Counted from the stretch's first letter, positions 45,776-56,575 are shown. The stretch is DNA of 64,000 nucleotides from Klebsormidium nitens (GCA_000708835.1 DF237313.1:1-64000); one strand, 5' to 3'. The notes: generated by a model not told the origin, from the sequence alone. A program made the numbers and translations.

Positions 45776-46266
45776 GCTTTTCGGTCCCATGCACTCGATA
45801 GGCACATGGCATTCAAGCATTCAACTCTCCATTTCGATCGGGTCGCGTGTCATATAAGAGAGGGTTTCAGATTTCAGTAGAACCTACAAGGTATATGACG
45901 TCAGAATCATCATATTTTCATCATATACTACTCCGCGCTTATAATGACCGCTCCGTTAAAATGCAAAAATGGACTAATTGGCTGCTGGGGATACTAATTA
46001 GTTGCTTGCAAAGCTTTTGTGCAATGCTTGTAAGGGTGCGAACTTCGTCCGGTAGTATTGCGGTTGATGGTACGGTGTTCAGAGGCATTGAGGCACTTTT
46101 AAAAATTCTCTCATTAAGCTGCCAAAGCAAGCCAGACTGACGGGGTAACTCGATGGCTGAACAACACATCAGACTTGTTTCATGCAAAAGGGTATATCCA
46201 CATGGGACGAAAATGGAATGATCTTAAAATTCTGAAGAGGATAGTTGGTTTAAATGAGTGTTTATG

Positions 46267-46640
46267 GGAAGACGGCAGAGGAGTGGTTCCTAAGCCTCTG
46301 GGGCGTTGCCCCGGCCAGAGAGAGCTCCCGAAGGAGCCCCCCCTGCCAGACGGAGGCCCTCGGCCTCAACGTCGGGGGATCACCCCCAGCGAGCAGACAC
46401 CCCCCGGGAGGGGCTCACGGCGGAAGGGTAGAAAATTCTACGCGACTTCTTGCTATCTGATGCGACACGCCAGCATCCGTCGAGCTTTATACGGTTGCAA
46501 GAAACGAAGCTTTTGTGGGCTACATGGACCCGGTAACGTCACCTGCCGTCCAATCTGTCAAGTGGCAGGATCGGACGGCAACGAAGAGGTTTCCCTCGAC
46601 ACACGACCGCTGTCCGCGGTAGATCGACGCTGCGAATTAG
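46267..46640 (+). repeat. Dispersed hairpin-bearing repeat, copy 1
   Basis: Block 1 (46267-46425) is a string of five GC-rich hairpins: ctctgg/ccagag enclosing ggc-gtt-gcc; gctcc-cgaa-ggagc; gaggcc-ctc-ggcctc; ggggg-atca-ccccc; cccc-ggga-gggg. Block 2 (to about 46640) contains gttgcaagaaacgaag, cttttgtgggc and the pair tgccgtcc ... ggacggca, and ends near cgaccgctg. Copy 2 at 56213 matches block 1 almost base for base. Apparent ORFs across it are not supported. Confidence 0.88.
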
Positions 46641-47130
46641 CACGATCCGAGCAACTTCATGGAGGCCGAAGGCAAAACAAGGCTACAACAAGGGTTTCCT
46701 TTTGCTATACAAGACTGCAGAGTAGGATTCCTTACGAGAATGATGAGACATCTAACATAGAATTAGACGAGACCTGTAGTGTGAGACCTGACCGTTCCGG
46801 CTTGAGTAATTTTTGTGGCGTAGTTGAGTGGATGCTAAAGCATCGCAGAAGCAACGTGGTAAAAGTACGTTTCTCTACTGAAATCGAGTTACTGCCCGGC
46901 ATGCGACCATAAACTGAATTCCTTACTTGAGCAACGTCGTGGCACCACGAGAGTTGCAAATGTGCTCATTGTTTCATTGAGTTGCCAACAAGAATTACCA
47001 GACGGTGGAAGTTTCAAAGCACAAGGCTACTTTAGTCACTCTCAAAATCAACGCTCTCTCACCATTTTTAGTACTGCAGTAGGCTCAATTGAAGCAGTTT
47101 AAAGAGCGCAGAAAACCAGAGCAAGGAAAT

Positions 47131-47286
47131 CTACGAAATTAACCTCTTAAGATCCACGTCAAAGTAGCCCTGCTGGGCTATTGTCATGCCATCGTTCAGC
47201 AGCTCAACCATCATGTTGAAGTGGTACGGATTGGCGCGTTGAAGACTACAATGAAGTGGATCTCGCCCCCAGTCTTCAAAGTTGGC
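47131..47286 (-). CDS. Orphan terminal exon, protein unknown
   Basis: After an acceptor (cctggcag) the minus strand reads 51 codons to a stop: ANFEDWGRDPLHCSLQRANP, YHFNMMVELLNDGMTIAQQG, YFDVDLKRLIS. The amphipathic and acidic-aromatic pattern looks like a real protein C-terminus, but I cannot name it. It lies 618 bases beyond the GT90 stop on the same strand. It could be the last exon of an alternative GT90 transcript (reading frame phase 0 is compatible), a separate small gene, or a gene relic. No other exons were found for it. Confidence 0.35.
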   Translation of the reverse strand, partial: ANFEDWGRDPLHCSLQRANPYHFNMMVELLNDGMTIAQQGYFDVDLKRLIS

Positions 47287-47903
47287 CTGCCAGGCAACAT
47301 GAGAACAAGCTTCAGCACAAGCATTCTTGAAAGCACGCTTCTATCATTTTTAAAGTCGTCGTGAAGGCGGACCCCAGCTTGTGCACTTCGAACCTCGCGG
47401 GAGCTGATCACAAAGATGATCATAACGGTAATCATTGTGTGCGCGTGACATACGAGCAATACATGCCATGACAAAACCCATTACGGGAAGCTTTGTACGC
47501 TTCAACGCTCTATGTTAGATCGAACACCGTTGGCAGCGTGGCTCGGCTGAGATTTTCGAACAATTGATGATCTATTTCTACATCGTTTTGGTTGTTCTTC
47601 ATGAGGCCACGTCTAGCATTGAAGTGCATCGAGTCGGAAGCACTCTGAATCACTGCCAATGCTTTGCTAGGGCATCGATGTTGTTCTGCTTTCAAGTGGA
47701 GAGCAAAGTGTACTTTGACCACCATTTCGACTGCCAAGCGGGGCCGGGTGACAACAGATGGGAATCGGTCGATTCTTCACCTGCCCAAGAAAACCCGAGC
47801 TCATTCTTAACCCTTGCACGATCAACTGATAGGAAGTAACTCAACGAGAGTTTCAAGGAAACTGAGTGCTCTTAAGTGTCCGACTTCCACCAGCCTGAAA
47901 CTC

Positions 47904-50900
47904 CTAACACCAAGCCGCTTGAATTGCAACAACAGGCACCCGCTGGGCGACGGCCTGCCACGCGTCGACGGTTTGCCACGTGTCCCCAGTCGCTTCCTCC
48001 TTCTCGAAATGGTCAACAAACTTCCTGGCTCCACGAACCGACACAACGTACCCATCGAAGCAGTCATTTGTCAGCGTCCCTTCGACCAGACTCTTGCTGA
48101 CGTCCTCCACCGCGCAAGGGTACACCCTCTGTGCCAGGTCACACTCCGTCCGCGCGCGCACAAAGTTGCTCCACCCCCCTACCAGGAGGAGATCGTAGTT
48201 ATCCATGTCAACCAGCATGTTGCACTGATTGAGGCGGTTAAGATCCATAAGATCGGTAGACAGGGCTTCCTTAGCCCCAAGCACTAACCCGGCTTCGAAC
48301 CCGTCGAGAAGACCGGGGTCGCTCAAACTAGAGGCGCCGGAAGTAACTTGTTCTGCAGAATCGGCAGAGCTTGATGGCTCCCCATTAACGACCCTCTGAG
48401 CTTCATTACTAGCGGCTTCCGTATCAGCTAAATTTTGCGGCTGCGCTCCTTCAGAACTGGGCCGCAAGAGAATCTTGTACGCGGCCACTCGCGCATTGCC
48501 CGAGTCATGGGTCGTCAGCCCGAGGCTCTCCAGACGTTTCACGGCGCCTGTCCTTTCTCCACTGGAGCTCCGCCCTCTGCTTCTATCTCTTTCTTCCACT
48601 TTGAATTCGTTGCCGGATGCGCGCACTTCGTCATCGCTATCCTTCTCAACCGTTTCGGTGCCACCAAACCGGCCCTTGTCTTGTTTCTCTGATCCGTTGT
48701 CGTACGCTAAGAGAGCAAGGAGTCGGTCCTGCGCCCTGAATTTCGCCATTCCTGGCCGTTTCTCCACTTTATACCGCACCAATCCTTGGAGGCCGCGTAG
48801 CACCCCCGTCGTATACGCTTTCATCCCGTTCAGATCCGGACCCAACACTTCGTCCGCATACGCATGCATCCGGTTGACCATAGCGTCCGCCTCCTCTCCG
48901 TTCGCCAGAACCCACTCAATCGCCGCCGTCAGATTGCTCAGGTTGTAATCGACGGGCACGAAATGCTCCCACGGCCGCAGTCCCAGCTCATAATACTCCC
49001 AGCACGGAGTCCGCTGTTTCAGCAAAACCGTCCCCATGTGCAATTCGTGCTTCAACCGGTTGGCCCACCCACAGTTGCCCTCCACATGGATCACTGCCCG
49101 GTACGCCTCCTGCTCCGCCCGGGACAACCGCGGCCGTCCACGTGTCACCATCCCCGCGGCCCACTCCCGAAATCCCCCTACCTGGTCCGTGTCGGACAGC
49201 ATGACGTCATACAGCTCCGGCCGCGACCCCGCGCGCACTAGAAAAACCAGCCGCTCGCGGCCGCAGCGCTGCCACGTGTCCTCGCTGACCGCCACCTTGT
49301 CTCCACCCCACCCCCGGTCGTCTGCGTCTAGGAAACAGCCCCGGCCGCCGCCCCCCCGGAAGACCGCCTTGCGGATGCGCAGCGCGGGCGAGTGCGCGGC
49401 GCGCGCGGCGCGCGCGTCCTCGAACGCGGCGGCCCATCGGCGCGGGGGCCCGTCCACGTGCTCGAAGTAGGGGAAGGGAATGTCAGCGGAGCCGTCGCAG
49501 GAAACGACGTTCAGGATCGGAAGGCTGACGTCAGCAGCGTCAGACACTCTGGCGGGGTGATGCTGTCTCTGAGTCACGATGCAGTCCTGGGCGTGGAGAA
49601 GCGATCATTATGAGAAGAAAATGGAACTCCTGCGTTCTACATCTCAGCCGAAAATGTTCAACGGTTACCACAGCTGAAGATCGACAGACGAGAATGCACC
49701 AACCCAGCGTCTGCAAGAAAGGGGGTTAGTCAGCAGCTTCGAACGGACATTGAGGTCATTTTTCCAGCCGTTTGTACCTCGTATTATCAGTGCATCGTTG
49801 CTGCAAAACCACGTCACTCTTCTGGCCCACCAAAAGCCCTCCGCGTCTACCGTTAATGTCAAGTCGCACTTGAACCATCTACGAGATCTTTCACCCGAGT
49901 GTCTCTCCAGGGCTTTTTTCCGTGACCTGCAGTGCTTTCAAAACAGTATACGCCTATCTTCGAACGTCATAGTATTACCCCTCGGAGGGCGAAAAAATGG
50001 ACAAAATGGTTCCTGACCGCCACAGGTTACGAATGAAAGCTTGACTATCAACCGGTGCCATTCCATTGTCATGAATACGGTGGATTGAACTACGACACAC
50101 CCCTACGGAGGATACGATTATAGAGAAACAGAGAGACACTTTGAAACGGGAAGTATTCCTCGTTTCGACGCACAGTCATTTGAGAAGCTTCTCACGTCGT
50201 GTAGAGAACAGATCCTGCCAGGCTTTGATTCTGTTTAGAGGACTTCTGATAACAGCGCCATGAAGCGAATCTGTTTCGAACATTCTTTTGAGGGATTGCT
50301 GAATAACGTGACAGATGCCCGCTGTAATTCGGGTTCAGATAGTGGTTCAGATGAATTAGATCTCAAAGTAAATCTCATAACAAGCTGCAACTCCATCTCA
50401 GATAGATATATCGAGTTAGGGATGACTGGAAACATACTTTGAAGCGGGTAGGGTCCGGCCAACAGTCAAGTGCGCGCGCGCGCGCTGGCACCCACCTCTT
50501 GGCACAACAGGAACTCCACGTCACCTCCATCTTCAATGTCCCGCATTATTTCGCTGATCAGTTCCAGTCGCATGTTGTACCGGAAATGCATAAATTCCCA
50601 AGGAAACCTCCCTCCCCTGTGCTCGTAATACAGCTTGCCTTCAATAATCTGTACGTCCCGGCACGATTCCCGGTCCCCCGATCGAAGCCCACTTGCGTTG
50701 TGGGAGCGGAAACTGGGTCTAGTGAGTACTCCTCAAGAGCCTGTGTGACCATTTGTTGGATCAGGGGAGAAAGGGGAGTGAGACTCCCCAGAGCGATTCG
50801 CTTGTCAAGGCTCGGACGAAAGTGGGTTCCAGCTGGCAACCTTGCGATTGATACCTCTCTCAGACGGGCATTCAGTGGATTCATAATTGAGGTGAGCGTT

Positions 50901-51073
50901 GTGAAATAGCTCCTGGAGATGAGGGACAGCACTGTAATAGCGGCCACCCAGACTAGCCAACTGCAGACATAGCGCGCGGGCTTGGCAGCCAGAGCCATGG
51001 CGCCACCTAATGAAGTATACGACCGACTGGCCCGAATGAGCCCGATCGGTTCGCTTAAGGGTCTCTCAGACAT
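47904..51073 (-). CDS. CAP10/GT90 family glycosyltransferase, type II membrane protein
   Basis: Model, minus strand: 50693-51073, 50496-50648, 47904-49586; 738 codons plus stop. GT90 enzymes are ER/Golgi O-glucosyl- or xylosyltransferases. Residues about 35-55 (YVCSWLVWVAAITVLSLIS) form a signal anchor. Exon 2 holds IIEGKLYYEHRGGRFPWEFM. The large exon holds the CAP10 core: RKAVFRGG, RAVIHVEGNCGWANRL (about residues 341-355), TVLLKQRTPCWEYYELGLRP, WEHFVPVDYNLSNL. A Ser/Glu-rich linker of about 170 residues follows, then a C-terminal segment with YDLLLVGGWSNF and GYVVSVRGARKFVDHF. Exon 1 and exon 2 are in different frames and need a 44-base intron (50649-50692), unusually short; an assembly indel is the alternative. 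The core assignment is secure, the N-terminal joint is not. Confidence 0.78.
50471..50485. repeat. (GC)n dinucleotide run
   Basis: gcgcgcgcgcgcgc in the intron just downstream of the donor of GT90 exon 2. A simple repeat that could adopt Z-DNA; otherwise unremarkable. Confidence 0.9.
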
Positions 51074-52394
51074 ATGCCAGATCTAGGCACAACTGCATCA
51101 TCGCCTCGTCGTTTTCAGACTACGTCAAATCAGCGGCCTGCGTTCCGCTCTGGGCAACGTTTGAACGGAGCTCGCACTGGATCTTAGTTGAGGGAAGCGC
51201 CAGATTCGTCAGAAAGGAGCGTTGGTCGGCAGTAAAAGGGGTCGAGAAAGGACTATGCTACTGTTCGCCGGAATGATTGTCGCTATGCCTACGTGATGCT
51301 GTCGTTTCCAAATGATTCCGTTCCGTTTGTGCCTGGAAGATACGTACGGCCAGCATGGGTCAGCTGAGCGTTATTCGGAAGAGCTGGCAGCGGAAGAGTA
51401 GACGATTCAAACTCTACGAGCTGCTTCGTGCACTTGAGAGGCCCTGCTTAGCTGAAGTCACCTGTCTTTTCTAACAAAGCCAGGAGATTCTTCAAACAAG
51501 AAAGCTATCATGTTTGTTCTTGCTCGCTCGCACGTTGTCAGAAGGTCACTTGTCGAGTCTCTCTGTTTCTCAGTGCACTCCCGTCTAAGGGGGTGAAAGA
51601 CGACGTGATTGGCCGGCGGTCGCTGTCAAATTGATTGTACGGATATGCAGAAAGAATCAAACATGATCAAACATGAATTGTGGCTGGTTATACATGGCCT
51701 TCTGATGTAAAGCACAGTTCAAAGTCTGATTGATTGCACTATGTTTGAGTGTGGTCCTATAGCTACTTGCTATTTTCTAAGATTCCATATAATGATTCAA
51801 GAGTGGCCCAAAAGACACAGATGATGTGATTGGGGATCTCGAAGGCCGGAACGCATCACAACTGCCCTTCACCTTTGCCCGGGGGTATGATTCATTGTGT
51901 TGATGTCATGATTGGGTGATCGAGGCATACGAACATCCAAGATTTTTCCCGCATCTCGGGCAATGGTTCACGGTCCCTGAAGTGCTTCAGCAACTGGTCC
52001 CGTCGGACCGAGCTGTGAAAGTTTCGTGCCGGTGACAATCCCACCTTGGTAATGCCGAGCTTCTTTCCTTTCTTCTAATCTATAAATTCGATTCCAACAC
52101 CTTCTCCGGCTGTTCTGGAGAGAAAAACATCAGTAGATTACCATGGGAGCGATCAATCCCCTCTGATTTCCATTTATTACAGCCCGTTAACGGCCAGCTG
52201 GCAGGTTAGGACAGCACCTAGCACATGCATTTGCATCTTTCTCGGTGCAGGTTGGACCTAAACAACGTTCAGTGCTTAGTATGTTCGTGCTAGCGAGGGA
52301 CTGTACGCCTGTTTTAGAGTACTGCATTTGAACAAGACTGTTGAGGTAGCCTTATCCGGTCCTCCATTTGCACCAAAGGCTCGCACAGACATGC
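51074..52394. other. Upstream flank of the GT90 gene, left of the gap
   Basis: About 1.3 kb of ordinary, AT-leaning sequence that should contain the GT90 promoter and 5' UTR. No exon, RNA gene or named motif recognised. Confidence 0.45.
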
Positions 52395-52548
52395 CGAGTC
52401 TCTCCGTCGCTTTCTTCATCGAGGTCAGCGGTCGCATATCGAGGAAACCTTTTCGTGGCCGTCAGATCTAGCCACGTGACAATTTGGACGGCAGGTGACG
52501 TTACCGGTTCGTTTCGCCCACAAGACCTTCGATTCTTGCAATCATATA
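52395..52548 (-). repeat. Dispersed hairpin-bearing repeat, copy 3 (truncated by gap)
   Basis: Read on the minus strand this gives attgcaagaatcgaaggtct followed by tgtgggc, then ggtaacgtcacctgccgtcc, gatctgacggccacg, and gcgaccgctg. It matches block 2 of copies 1 and 2. Block 1, the GC hairpin string, would lie at higher coordinates, i.e. inside the adjacent run of N. Confidence 0.82.
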
Positions 52549-53221
52549 NNNNNNNNNNNNNNNNNNNNNNNNNNNNNNNNNNNNNNNNNNNNNNNNNNNN
52601 NNNNNNNNNNNNNNNNNNNNNNNNNNNNNNNNNNNNNNNNNNNNNNNNNNNNNNNNNNNNNNNNNNNNNNNNNNNNNNNNNNNNNNNNNNNNNNNNNNNN
52701 NNNNNNNNNNNNNNNNNNNNNNNNNNNNNNNNNNNNNNNNNNNNNNNNNNNNNNNNNNNNNNNNNNNNNNNNNNNNNNNNNNNNNNNNNNNNNNNNNNNN
52801 NNNNNNNNNNNNNNNNNNNNNNNNNNNNNNNNNNNNNNNNNNNNNNNNNNNNNNNNNNNNNNNNNNNNNNNNNNNNNNNNNNNNNNNNNNNNNNNNNNNN
52901 NNNNNNNNNNNNNNNNNNNNNNNNNNNNNNNNNNNNNNNNNNNNNNNNNNNNNNNNNNNNNNNNNNNNNNNNNNNNNNNNNNNNNNNNNNNNNNNNNNNN
53001 NNNNNNNNNNNNNNNNNNNNNNNNNNNNNNNNNNNNNNNNNNNNNNNNNNNNNNNNNNNNNNNNNNNNNNNNNNNNNNNNNNNNNNNNNNNNNNNNNNNN
53101 NNNNNNNNNNNNNNNNNNNNNNNNNNNNNNNNNNNNNNNNNNNNNNNNNNNNNNNNNNNNNNNNNNNNNNNNNNNNNNNNNNNNNNNNNNNNNNNNNNNN
53201 NNNNNNNNNNNNNNNNNNNNN
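52549..53221. other. Assembly gap (673 N)
   Basis: Unresolved bases. The left edge stops inside a copy of the hairpin-bearing repeat, so the gap probably reflects failure to assemble or sequence its GC-rich hairpin block. The N run should not be read as coding. Confidence 0.98.
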
Positions 53222-54078
53222 AGAGATGACTCATAACCGGTCATGACCGGTAGCATCATATCATATGATGGTCCGGGACCAGGTCCCATAGAAAGCTTGC
53301 TGATGAGAAACTTGACATCTCATATTACAGTCATGTTAACTGGCCTGGAACATTACTGAAGGTTTGAGCATGACATCACATTCGACATGAAGCAGAAACT
53401 TTCAATCTGCGACGCTTCAAACTTGCGAAAGAGAAGGCTGCAGGAGATGAGCATACTCCTCCGCTCTTCGTGTGTGCGCGAAGGAAGCTCGATGGGACTG
53501 TGTAATTGAAGCCCGTACTATTGACTGTCTCATATTATTTGTAGAAATACTCGTATCTTCCTAAACCTTGCTTTGGTCAGTGGCGGTGTTGACAAACGCG
53601 CACGACCACGGCAAAAAATGCGTCTGATTGAGCAGCCTTCCGACAAATTCTTTGCCATGTTTTGCCAGTGGAACTTGCGATGCATGTTTGAACAAAGAGC
53701 TCTCGATCTTGTTTGAAATCATGCAAATCATGCGACTTACAGTCTTACACTCCTGTGCCTTATCGAGCAAAATGTCTGGATCATGCTTATAAGTAGTGGT
53801 TGGTTGTTGGTCCTGCCTCTTCCCTGCTCTCCGGCAAGCGCGACTCGCGGCGCGCTCGCGCCTGCTGGTGGCATCCACCGCTTCTACAAAAGCCTCGAAT
53901 TTGTAAAAGCTCCAAACCCGCCAATATTTATCGGCCGAAGTGCGGCCGCGTAGGCCGGTGCACCAGGCCCAGGGTGGCGGCCATTCTACCGAGGGCGCTC
54001 GATGTAGCAGGACGCATTCCAATTAGCAGCGTTCTTTGCAGAGTCCGCGAACAGAAGAAGCGCTGCTGAGGCGCCGCA
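53222..54078. other. Right flank of the gap and upstream region of the membrane protein gene
   Basis: Just after the gap come short palindromes (accggtcatgaccggt at about 53236-53251 and a catcatat...atatgatg pair), possibly the other end of the interrupted element. The rest is presumed promoter and 5' UTR of the plus-strand gene. No exon recognised. Confidence 0.4.
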
Positions 54079-55108
54079 ATGGCGACCCGCAGTCTCTTGA
54101 GGTCCTGCGCGTTTTCAGCTCTATCGCTTGTCCTCATCTTTGCGGTGTTTGTTCAGGAAGGGGCTTCGCTGACGCTTGAAGTCACTGTTCACGTGGATGG
54201 CAGCACCAGCTTGCCTGACCCGAGTCTCCTGAACGCCTTCCTGCGGAACCAAAGTGGTTTGCTCAACCCGCTGCTCCCTGACCGCCCTCCAATCCAGCTG
54301 CAGCTCTGCAACTCCAGCGTTTATTCCCAACCCTTTTATTTTTACACGCTGCAACACCCGGGAAGTTGCGCTAGCGCTCCAGGGTTGATAAGGAGCAAAC
54401 CGAAAGCTGCAAGGACGCTTGAGGCAATCTGGCTAGCATCAGCGGCAGTCATCTTGGTTGCGCTAGCTCTTGCGTGCCTGATCAGCCGTCGGTCAAACTT
54501 GTCAGCTGAAGATCTGGCAGACGGCGCGTTGCGCTGGTGCTATAAGCTGGTGCCCGGCGAACCTGACCGCAGAATGACCGCAGACGACCTTAGTACTTGG
54601 ATGATTTTCACCTCTTTGCCGGTGCCTTTTGTGCTAGGCCCCCTCTGCTTTGCGTACGTCGCCGTTGACAAACTCCTCCCAGCCCCGTTACCCGTCCAGC
54701 GGCCACAACGTTACGCTCAGCCTTTGCAACATCAGGAACGCCTTTCAGGTCTACATAGGCTTCTCAGACAGTTGTGACCAAGTGTCGGACTCTCTCTATC
54801 CAGGAGTCAGCCTCCCGCAGGTCGAAACGATTGTTTACAGCGATGACCACACTTTTAGCCAAGGCTGGGCACTGACCATTGTCCTATACTGTGCGGGCGT
54901 GGTCACTTGCGCCTTCTGGCTGCTCATCGCCGTAGGGGCGCTTCTTTACCTTGCGAGAGTCGTGAACTTTCTCTGCCAATGGAAACGGCCTCAGGCCAAA
55001 GTGCACGATGTTGAGATGCAGGACGCCACCAGCTTGTCAGACTCAGATGATGACGTAACGGGTGACGCAATCGGTAGTGGGTCGAATGTGGAAGGTCGGA
55101 CGGGTTAG
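54079..55108 (+). CDS. Secretory-pathway multi-pass membrane protein with two related luminal modules, unknown function
   Basis: Two exons, 54079-54653 and 54700-55108, joined by a putative 46-base GT-AG intron; 327 codons plus stop. The N-terminus MATRSLLRSCAFSALSLVLI with the following FAVFVQEGAS is a clear signal peptide. A luminal segment follows (LTLEVTVHVDGSTSLPDPSL onward), ending IQLQLCNSSVYSQPFYFYTL plus a Cys shortly after. TM1 is IWLASAAVILVALALACLI; a loop (RWCYKLVPGEPDRRMTADDL) leads to a second hydrophobic stretch. A second module follows, GHNVTLSLCNIRNAFQVYIG plus a Cys shortly after, with the same L-LCN...F-Y...C pattern as the first. Then the C-terminal TM (LTIVLYCAGVVTCAFWLLIA onward) and an acidic tail (SLSDSDDDVTGD). 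N-glycosylation sequons NQS, NSS and NVT are present. No family recognised. Confidence 0.65.
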
Positions 55109-56212
55109 CGCGGCTGCTCGTTGATCTTGGGCTTGAAGCAGGCTTGACGCTGGTAGATGATAAGCGATTGAGCTCAGCGAAGGCAGAGAACCACGTCAGT
55201 GATAGGTCGATAAGAGGGGAGTAGGATCACCTGTAAGCAAGCGGTAGATTTAAGATCCAAAACTAGAGGTCTTCATGGGCGGGCGATACAGAGAAGCGAG
55301 AAAAAGAGGGGCAAACTTACGTCTCTACGCGGTCACGCGAAACATATTTTAACGTGAAGGCGCGGTTCTTGACCTTTATTGCTTCTGAGGAATTTTAGTA
55401 CCTTGGCTCTGACTTTTGATGACCTTCAACTAGTTATAAGAGGCCTAGAAACCGTTTCATTGGCGGTTATATCTTGGCCCTCTAGCCGTCAACTTTCCGT
55501 AGTCTACGTGAAACCGTTGACGATCAACATGATGCTGCTTCTGTCCTTTGCTCACGTCCCCGACCCATTGAAGCGCATTTGTTTTGACGCCTTTCAGTGC
55601 TTTATGAAATAGGCCGAGTAGCACGATATGGGCGTCACATACATGCACCTTTCATGTACCAGCACTACGTACCAAGAATTTTCGAACAGCCAGCGGCTTC
55701 GTATTGGAATCCATGCGGATAAATAGACTACGGAAGAATCAGCCTCCCAATGACTGGTGCAATAAAAAGTCGATGAAAGCGGGCAATGGTCGAATCGGAA
55801 AAAGTGTCTTCATTGAGCCGCTTCTTGGGTGGATAATCCACCATGTTTAATCCGCTTCTTACGTTACACGTGTTGGATGAACACAGCTATCTATCTCGTT
55901 TTAAAAAATCAATTTAGCAGCTTAAACTCCCAATATGTGATTTGCAGTCCCGACTCGGAGCAACATCTTAGCAGTATGCTTATTGCCTCGCCGCTTCAAA
56001 TATACTTGTCAATGGTCCCCTCCAACATAGCAAATTGTCGCTCTTATTTATATGGATATTGAAGCGCAGCCAATATCTAGTAAGAGGTAAACGCTTGAAC
56101 TTGAGTCCTGGCTGCGAGCAGCCCCTCATATCATTCACGTGTCATTGGAAAGTGAGAGACATAGTGGTCTTGAAAGCTCAATAAGTTGTGGTTGTTCCGA
56201 TAGAGTAGAATA
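55109..56212. other. Convergent intergenic region, left part
   Basis: 3' flank of the membrane protein gene. AT-leaning, no exon, RNA gene or repeat family recognised. Confidence 0.5.
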
Positions 56213-56575
56213 GGAAGACGGCAGAGGAGTGGTTCCTAAGCCTCTGGGGCGTTGCCCCGGCCAGAGAGAGCTCCCGAGGGAGCCCCCCCTGCCAGACGGA
56301 GGCCCTTGGCCTCAACGTCGGGGGATCACCCCCAGCGAGCAGACACCCCCCGAGAGGGGCTCACGGCGGAGGGCGTTCCAGCCCTTCAACGCGACGTCTC
56401 GCTATCTGCAGAGCCAGACAGCAGTTGTCGACATTTATATGGTCGCAAGAATCGAGGGTCTTGTGGGCGATGTAGGCCGGTGACATTAGCAGCCGTCCGA
56501 TTCCCAGATGGCAGGATCTGACGGCTACGAAGAGGTCACGCGCGACCGCTGTTCACGGCGTCCAAAGAAAGACGG
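56213..56575 (+). repeat. Dispersed hairpin-bearing repeat, copy 2
   Basis: Block 1 (56213-56371) is almost identical to copy 1. The internal differences are loop changes: cgaa to cgag, ctc to ctt, ggga to gaga. Block 2 (ggtcgcaagaatcgagggtc, ttgtgggc, agccgtc ... gacggct, cgaccgctg) is more diverged, yet the agccgtc/gacggct stem is kept with a swapped outer pair relative to copy 1. Target-site duplications were not identified. Confidence 0.88.

Larger units (their letters stand above)
44263..47130. other. Intergenic region downstream of kinesin
   Basis: About 2.9 kb. It should hold the kinesin 3' UTR. It contains a tRNA-like fragment (45680-45775) and one copy of the hairpin-bearing repeat (46267-46640). 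No other exon was recognised. The longest ORF, 46175-46912, simply crosses the repeat. Confidence 0.5.

Noticed and set aside
46175-46912. 245-codon open frame on the plus strand
   Set aside because: It runs through the hairpin-bearing repeat. Copy 2 keeps a similar frame only across the nearly identical block and then diverges. The composition follows the hairpins, not protein constraint.
48475-49470. Plus-strand frames opposite the GT90 exon
   Set aside because: Antisense shadows of the conserved CAP10 domain on the minus strand.
52368-53289. Long open frames on both strands across the gap
   Set aside because: They consist of N bases translated as unknown residues.
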